A DNA stretch of 52,968 bases from an uncultured Clostridia bacterium. GTDB lineage: Bacteria; Bacillota; Clostridia; Oscillospirales; Ruminococcaceae. Positions 49,874-52,968 of this stretch are shown here, piece after piece (the first letter of the stretch is position 1; each line of letters begins with the position of its first letter). The notes beneath the pieces are model-generated. The model ran no database searches. It was not told the DNA's origin and was given only the letters and a program-made list of their open reading frames with translations. The stretch lies in contig CANPWL010000010.1 in the NCBI GenBank assembly GCA_947584375.1, positions 1 to 52,968 of the forward strand, in the 5' to 3' direction. A program made the position numbers and the translations under genes.

Positions 49874-50638
49874 TTACTGCTGTATTTTATAGTTGTTTTT
49901 GATAAATTCATTTAAACCGCAGAATATAGTTAGTGCAACCTTTTTTTGATAGTCTTTTGTCAAAAGCAAATCAGCATCTTGTTTATTAGATAAAAATCCG
50001 CATTCAACCATAACCGATGGGCATTTGGAGTAGTAGAGCAGATACAAATCCTTTCCGGCATTTTTTATTTCCCTGTTATTATTTTTTTGTAATTTATTTT
50101 TGAAGGTTGTTTGAAGAGTTTGGGCAAGCGTTTGGCTTAGGGGATTTGTTTCTGAATAGAACATTTGCGCACCATTATATTGAGGGTCAGTAAACTTATT
50201 CTGGTGAATAGATACTGCAACAGAATTTTCATATTTATTAAATAGATTAAGACGGTTGGTCATATCTGATTTTTTCTGTTTAGAAATTCCCACTATTCCC
50301 GGATCAAATATCGAAGTATCAGTGGAGCGTGTAACTTCCACAGAATATCCGAATGACTCCAGCATAGCTTTTAATGAAAGCTCGATGCTGAGGTTAACGT
50401 CTTTTTCCAAAGCTCCGTTATAAGCAGAACAGCCTCCGTCAACACCGCCGTGACCAGCGTCCAAAATTATAATGGGCATTGCATCTTCTGACTTTGTGGA
50501 AACGCTTACAATTTCATTTTCATGAGTTTTGAAGTTGTTGGGAACGTCTGCACTTATACCGTGTAAAAAAACATAAATTGCTATGTAGGAGAAGATAATG
50601 CCTAAGGCTGCATATATTTTTTTTGAGCTTTTAACCAA
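49874..50638 (-). CDS. cwlD: N-acetylmuramoyl-L-alanine amidase (Amidase_3, CwlD-like)
   Basis: This 254-residue protein has an N-terminal membrane segment (IYAALGIIFSYIAIYVFL) and an Amidase_3 domain with IILDAGHGGVDGG (zinc His), a Glu in ALEKDVNLSIEL, VAVSIHQNKF (zinc His) and MVECGFLSN (catalytic Glu). CwlD of similar size removes peptide side chains from muramic acid so that the muramic-delta-lactam of the spore cortex can be made. The spore-former context supports that role, though a vegetative amidase is possible. The ATG has TTTTGG and AAGGAGCG upstream in the minus strand. Confidence 0.82.
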   Translation of the reverse strand: MVKSSKKIYAALGIIFSYIAIYVFLHGISADVPNNFKTHENEIVSVSTKSEDAMPIIILDAGHGGVDGGCSAYNGALEKDVNLSIELSLKAMLESFGYSVEVTRSTDTSIFDPGIVGISKQKKSDMTNRLNLFNKYENSVAVSIHQNKFTDPQYNGAQMFYSETNPLSQTLAQTLQTTFKNKLQKNNNREIKNAGKDLYLLYYSKCPSVMVECGFLSNKQDADLLLTKDYQKKVALTIFCGLNEFIKNNYKIQQ

Positions 50639-50718
50639 AATAAATCGCTCCTTTTTGTAAAATGAAATTAATACATTTTATGAAAAAGAGCGATTTAATA
50701 TGAATATCTGAGAGAAGA

Positions 50719-51312
50719 TTAAATATTATTTTTATTATTGTTTTTATAAAACAGCTTAGCTTTAATGTCTATGTTGTTGTAACCAATGCAGTAACCTATT
50801 TGACATCCAATAGGCATAACAAGCGGCAGAATTATAAGAATAATAAATGAATACATTGGGATTGACGATAAAACCAGTATGCTTTGCTCGTTAATAGTTT
50901 CGTATTTCGCACCGGTCAAAAACAAATCAAATATAGGATAAAAATAAATGTTTAATACAGCATACAGCCAAAGCGGAGCTTTAACAAGCTGAATTTTAGC
51001 AAGGAATAAAGCTATCACTCCGATATAACTGGGAACAGCACCGACAAGACCTATTTTTATACCCAGTCTTTTGTTATCCTCAGCGCCGTGAAACTTCACT
51101 TGATTTTTTATTGTTTCACTGATTTTGAGCCCGTAATCTCCAAAAATCATTCCCACAATCAAAATAAAACAAAGACCAAATACAAGGTCGTTTAAAATTC
51201 TTGTCTTATCATGAAGAACTACCCAGAAGATCATTAAAACTAAACAAAAAAAAGACGCAAGTAAAAATCTAAGAAGACCTTTCAGTATTATTATATTTTG
51301 CATTTTTTTCAT
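50719..51312 (-). CDS. Polytopic membrane protein, unknown
   Basis: This 197-residue protein has about five or six hydrophobic segments (LLRFLLASFFCLVLMIFWVV, LVFGLCFILIVGMIFG, VGAVPSYIGVIALFLAKI, LYAVLNIYFYPIFDLF, MYSFIILIILPLVMPIG). The C-terminal tail is Asn/Lys-rich. No transporter motif or known family is recognised. Weak ribosome binding sequence AAAGGACGGG precedes the ATG. It lies 80 bp upstream of the CwlD-like gene in the same direction and could share its transcript. Confidence 0.65.
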   Translation of the reverse strand: MKKMQNIIILKGLLRFLLASFFCLVLMIFWVVLHDKTRILNDLVFGLCFILIVGMIFGDYGLKISETIKNQVKFHGAEDNKRLGIKIGLVGAVPSYIGVIALFLAKIQLVKAPLWLYAVLNIYFYPIFDLFLTGAKYETINEQSILVLSSIPMYSFIILIILPLVMPIGCQIGYCIGYNNIDIKAKLFYKNNNKNNI

Positions 51313-51505
51313 ATAAATACCCGTCCTTTTATCTAAACATAAAAATTTTAGATTCTTGAAATATTTGTTTTTAATATTTCAATTATTTTAAGATACAAGA
51401 ACATTATACACTTTTTTTCAGTTAAAAACAATATAATTACAAAAATATTTATAACATATCAATTCATTAAATGCAGATAATATTATTGAGAAAGGATTTG
51501 ATAAT

Positions 51506-51706
51506 ATGTTTGAAAAATTAAAAAAGGACACTATGGTGATAAAGTCAGTTGACGGAACAAAGATTTATCGTCCAAAGATTCTTAATCCTATGTATGAAAC
51601 TTATGTTGTTACTGACAATTACACTGATGAACAGGGTAATGTTTATAATAAAAGTGAAGATAATATAATACTTTCAAAAAACTTTGTTGATCAAAACCAC
51701 AAATAA
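51506..51706 (+). CDS. Small soluble protein, unknown
   Basis: This 66-residue protein starts at ATG 51506 after GAAAGGA. It is charged, with no membrane segment (KLKKDTMVIKSVDGTKIYRP, VVTDNYTDEQGNVYNK). The beta-rich pattern with DGTKI and EQGN turns suggests a small beta domain. No family is recognised. It stands alone between a divergent membrane-protein gene and the reductase gene. Confidence 0.55.
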   Translation: MFEKLKKDTMVIKSVDGTKIYRPKILNPMYETYVVTDNYTDEQGNVYNKSEDNIILSKNFVDQNHK

Positions 51707-51865
51707 TAATTTGTTAGATTATATTATCGTAGTATAATAACATAACCTCATGGGGACAAAATCAACAGAAAGAGTGTTAATTAACTCAACCACTTACAGA
51801 CTTCACAACGGTCTGAATTTATGATATAATTTAATTAAGACAGTTAAATGTTAGGAGTGAAGTCT

Positions 51866-52600
51866 GTGAGTAAGGTTGCATTAATAACTGGTGCTTCAAG
51901 AGGGATTGGAAGAAGTATTGCATTGGAACTTGCAAAGTCGGGGATCAGCATAGCTATAAATTACAATTCGTCTGAGAAGCAAGCTAAAGAAGTACTTGAT
52001 CAAATTAAAGGCTTAAATCAAAATGCAAATATATATAAAGCAGATGTTTCAAACGAGGTTGAGGTATCTGAAATGATACATAAAATCGAGTCGGATTTTG
52101 GAAGAATTGATATAGCAGTTAATAATGCAGGAATTTCTCAAATAGGACTTTTCACCGATATGACTACAAAAGATCGTGACCGAATGATAGGTGTAAATCT
52201 TATAGGAGCTATGAACATATCTAAAGCTGTTTTACCTGGAATGATTCACATTAAACACGGAAATATAATTAACATTTCATCGATGTGGGGAGAAGCGGGA
52301 GCGTCATGTGAAGTTGTATACTCTGCAGCAAAAGCAGGACTTATAGGTTTTACAAAAGCACTTGCAAAGGAGGTCGGACCGAGCGGAATAAGAGTAAATT
52401 GTGTTTCTCCGGGAGTAATTGATACAGATATGAATTCTGAATTGTCAAAAGCGGATATGAAAGAGTTATTAGATGAAATTCCATTAGACAGAATTGGAAC
52501 TCCTAAAGACATAGCAAAGGCTGTAAAGTTTTTAGTATCGGACCGTGCATCGTACATTACTGGTCAAGTGTTAAGTGTAAACGGGGGAATTATAATATAG
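51866..52600 (+). CDS. SDR-family 3-oxoacyl-ACP reductase-like protein (FabG-like)
   Basis: This 244-residue short-chain dehydrogenase would reduce a keto group with NAD(P)H. It has VALITGASRGIGRSIALEL (cofactor loop), VNNAGISQIG (NNAG), INISSMWGEAGAS and VYSAAKAGLIGFTKAL (Ser-Tyr-Lys triad), and VNCVSPGVIDTDM. Length and the C-terminal YITGQVLSVNGG match FabG. GTG at 51866 follows GGAG by eight bases; the in-frame ATG at 51848 overlaps that region and would add six unusual residues. There are no other fatty-acid genes nearby, so a true FabG role is unproven. Confidence 0.88.
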   Translation: MSKVALITGASRGIGRSIALELAKSGISIAINYNSSEKQAKEVLDQIKGLNQNANIYKADVSNEVEVSEMIHKIESDFGRIDIAVNNAGISQIGLFTDMTTKDRDRMIGVNLIGAMNISKAVLPGMIHIKHGNIINISSMWGEAGASCEVVYSAAKAGLIGFTKALAKEVGPSGIRVNCVSPGVIDTDMNSELSKADMKELLDEIPLDRIGTPKDIAKAVKFLVSDRASYITGQVLSVNGGIII

Positions 52601-52613
52601 CAGACTAAAAATT

Positions 52614-52646
52614 ATCCTGAGAATTGAGTTTCTTAGGATTTTTTTA
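52614..52646 (+). terminator. Intrinsic terminator after the SDR gene
   Basis: ATCCTGAGAA and TTTCTTAGGAT pair around a short loop with one mismatch, followed by a run of seven T. Confidence 0.8.
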
Positions 52647-52654
52647 ATAAAGCA

Positions 52655-52690
52655 AAAACACCTGAACAGGTATTGTTCAAGTGTTTTGCT
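52655..52690 (-). terminator. Second hairpin, likely bidirectional terminator
   Basis: AACACCTGAAC and GTTCAAGTGTT pair with one mismatch. T-rich sequence follows on both strands (TTTGC on plus, TTTTTGCTTT on minus). It could back up the SDR terminator or stop the minus-strand gene entering from the window edge. Confidence 0.55.
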
Positions 52691-52852
52691 GTTTTGGGAT
52701 ATATTTAGGAATATTTAGATGAAAGCTTTTTAGTGTTGCCTTTGAAAAATTTTAATAAAAATTTTATTAACGTCGGACTATACTTTGAATTATTTTAGCA
52801 TTCTTAAGTCCATCGTTTAGCACATTATAATAATTAAACTATCTTTCCAAAG

Positions 52853-52883
52853 GCGGCAGAGCCACCAGCGGTTCGCCGGTGCT
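52853..52883 (-). repeat. Small hairpin repeat, copy 2
   Basis: This unit resembles 24441-24471 at 24 of 31 positions: GCGGCA, then CACCAGC-GGTTC-GCCGGTG. It touches the stop codon of the minus-strand gene at the window end, as copy 1 touches the end of a minus-strand tRNA. Confidence 0.55.
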
Positions 52884-52968
52884 ATTTTACCTTTACTTTT
52901 CTAATCTTTTTGACCCACTTGCTATATACTTTTTGAGGTTTGCCGTACTTATCTTCATAAGTTGCATA
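52882..52968 (-). CDS. C-terminal end of an FnIII-like secreted protein (partial)
   Basis: The last 28 codons of a minus-strand gene cut by the window edge encode YATYEDKYGKPQKVYSKWVK and a basic end (KIRKVKVK). This matches the final strand of the FnIII-like domain of the YD-repeat protein at 48577-49722 (TTYKDKNGVSQKVYSKWVKK). A second secreted protein with the same basic anchor domain therefore begins beyond the window. Nothing can be said of its N-terminus. Confidence 0.8.
   Translation of the reverse strand, partial: YATYEDKYGKPQKVYSKWVKKIRKVKVK

Noticed and set aside
1-52968. CRISPR array or rRNA genes
   Set aside because: No regularly spaced identical repeats and no rRNA-like conserved segments were seen on either strand.

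Overview
The window is low-GC DNA from a spore-forming member of the Clostridia, most like gut Ruminococcus-type Oscillospiraceae. This is inferred from the AT-rich codon use, strong Shine-Dalgarno sites with frequent TTG/GTG starts, the spore genes (cotJABC, dpaAB, a CwlD-like amidase), the class IB PyrK/PyrD pair, and the secreted proteins with C-terminal FnIII-like domains. No species can be named from sequence alone.

Region 1 (178-20790, all +) is one long gene run for a Tad/Flp-type pilus with a phospho-signalling module. It encodes a TadZ-like ATPase, the TadA/CpaF motor, TadB, TadC, a small Flp1-like pilin, a prepilin peptidase, a TPR/WG-repeat protein, two TadE-like pseudopilins and a large coiled-coil TadG-like protein. 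These are followed by an FHA protein, a TARG1-type macrodomain hydrolase, a PP2C phosphatase, a membrane Ser/Thr kinase, a small membrane protein and an 1839-residue Ig-repeat surface protein. The FHA protein and the small membrane protein both carry ETTVL/TSVL/TVLL motifs that could be kinase targets.

Region 2 (21163-41676) holds the main discovery. The spore-coat manganese-catalase gene cotJC is split. Its N-terminal 65 codons follow cotJA and cotJB at 41005-41199 (minus strand), and its C-terminal 133 codons lie about 19.4 kb away at 21163-21564 (minus strand). Both broken ends carry the same 12-bp direct repeat GGTACTGAAGAA, which encodes the metal-binding GTEE. Just inside the C-terminal end sits an intact large serine recombinase with a sigma-E-like promoter. 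Deleting the segment between the repeats restores a complete 198-residue CotJC reading frame. This is the architecture of a sporulation-specific intervening ('skin'-type) element. Unlike skin it carries no phage genes. It holds ordinary chromosomal genes: tRNA-Lys, nadA, dpaAB, a uridine kinase-like gene, rpe, mecA-like, an ABC-F gene, a pyridoxal kinase gene, pyrK-pyrD, a transglutaminase, lysA-like and a C39 peptidase.

Region 3 (42097-52968) is mixed chromosomal content: a zinc phospholipase C-like secreted protein, an ApgM-family enzyme next to aspartokinase, an ATPase/acetyltransferase pair, a YD-repeat/FnIII secreted protein, a CwlD-like amidase, small unknown genes, a FabG-like reductase, and the 3' end of another FnIII protein cut by the window edge.
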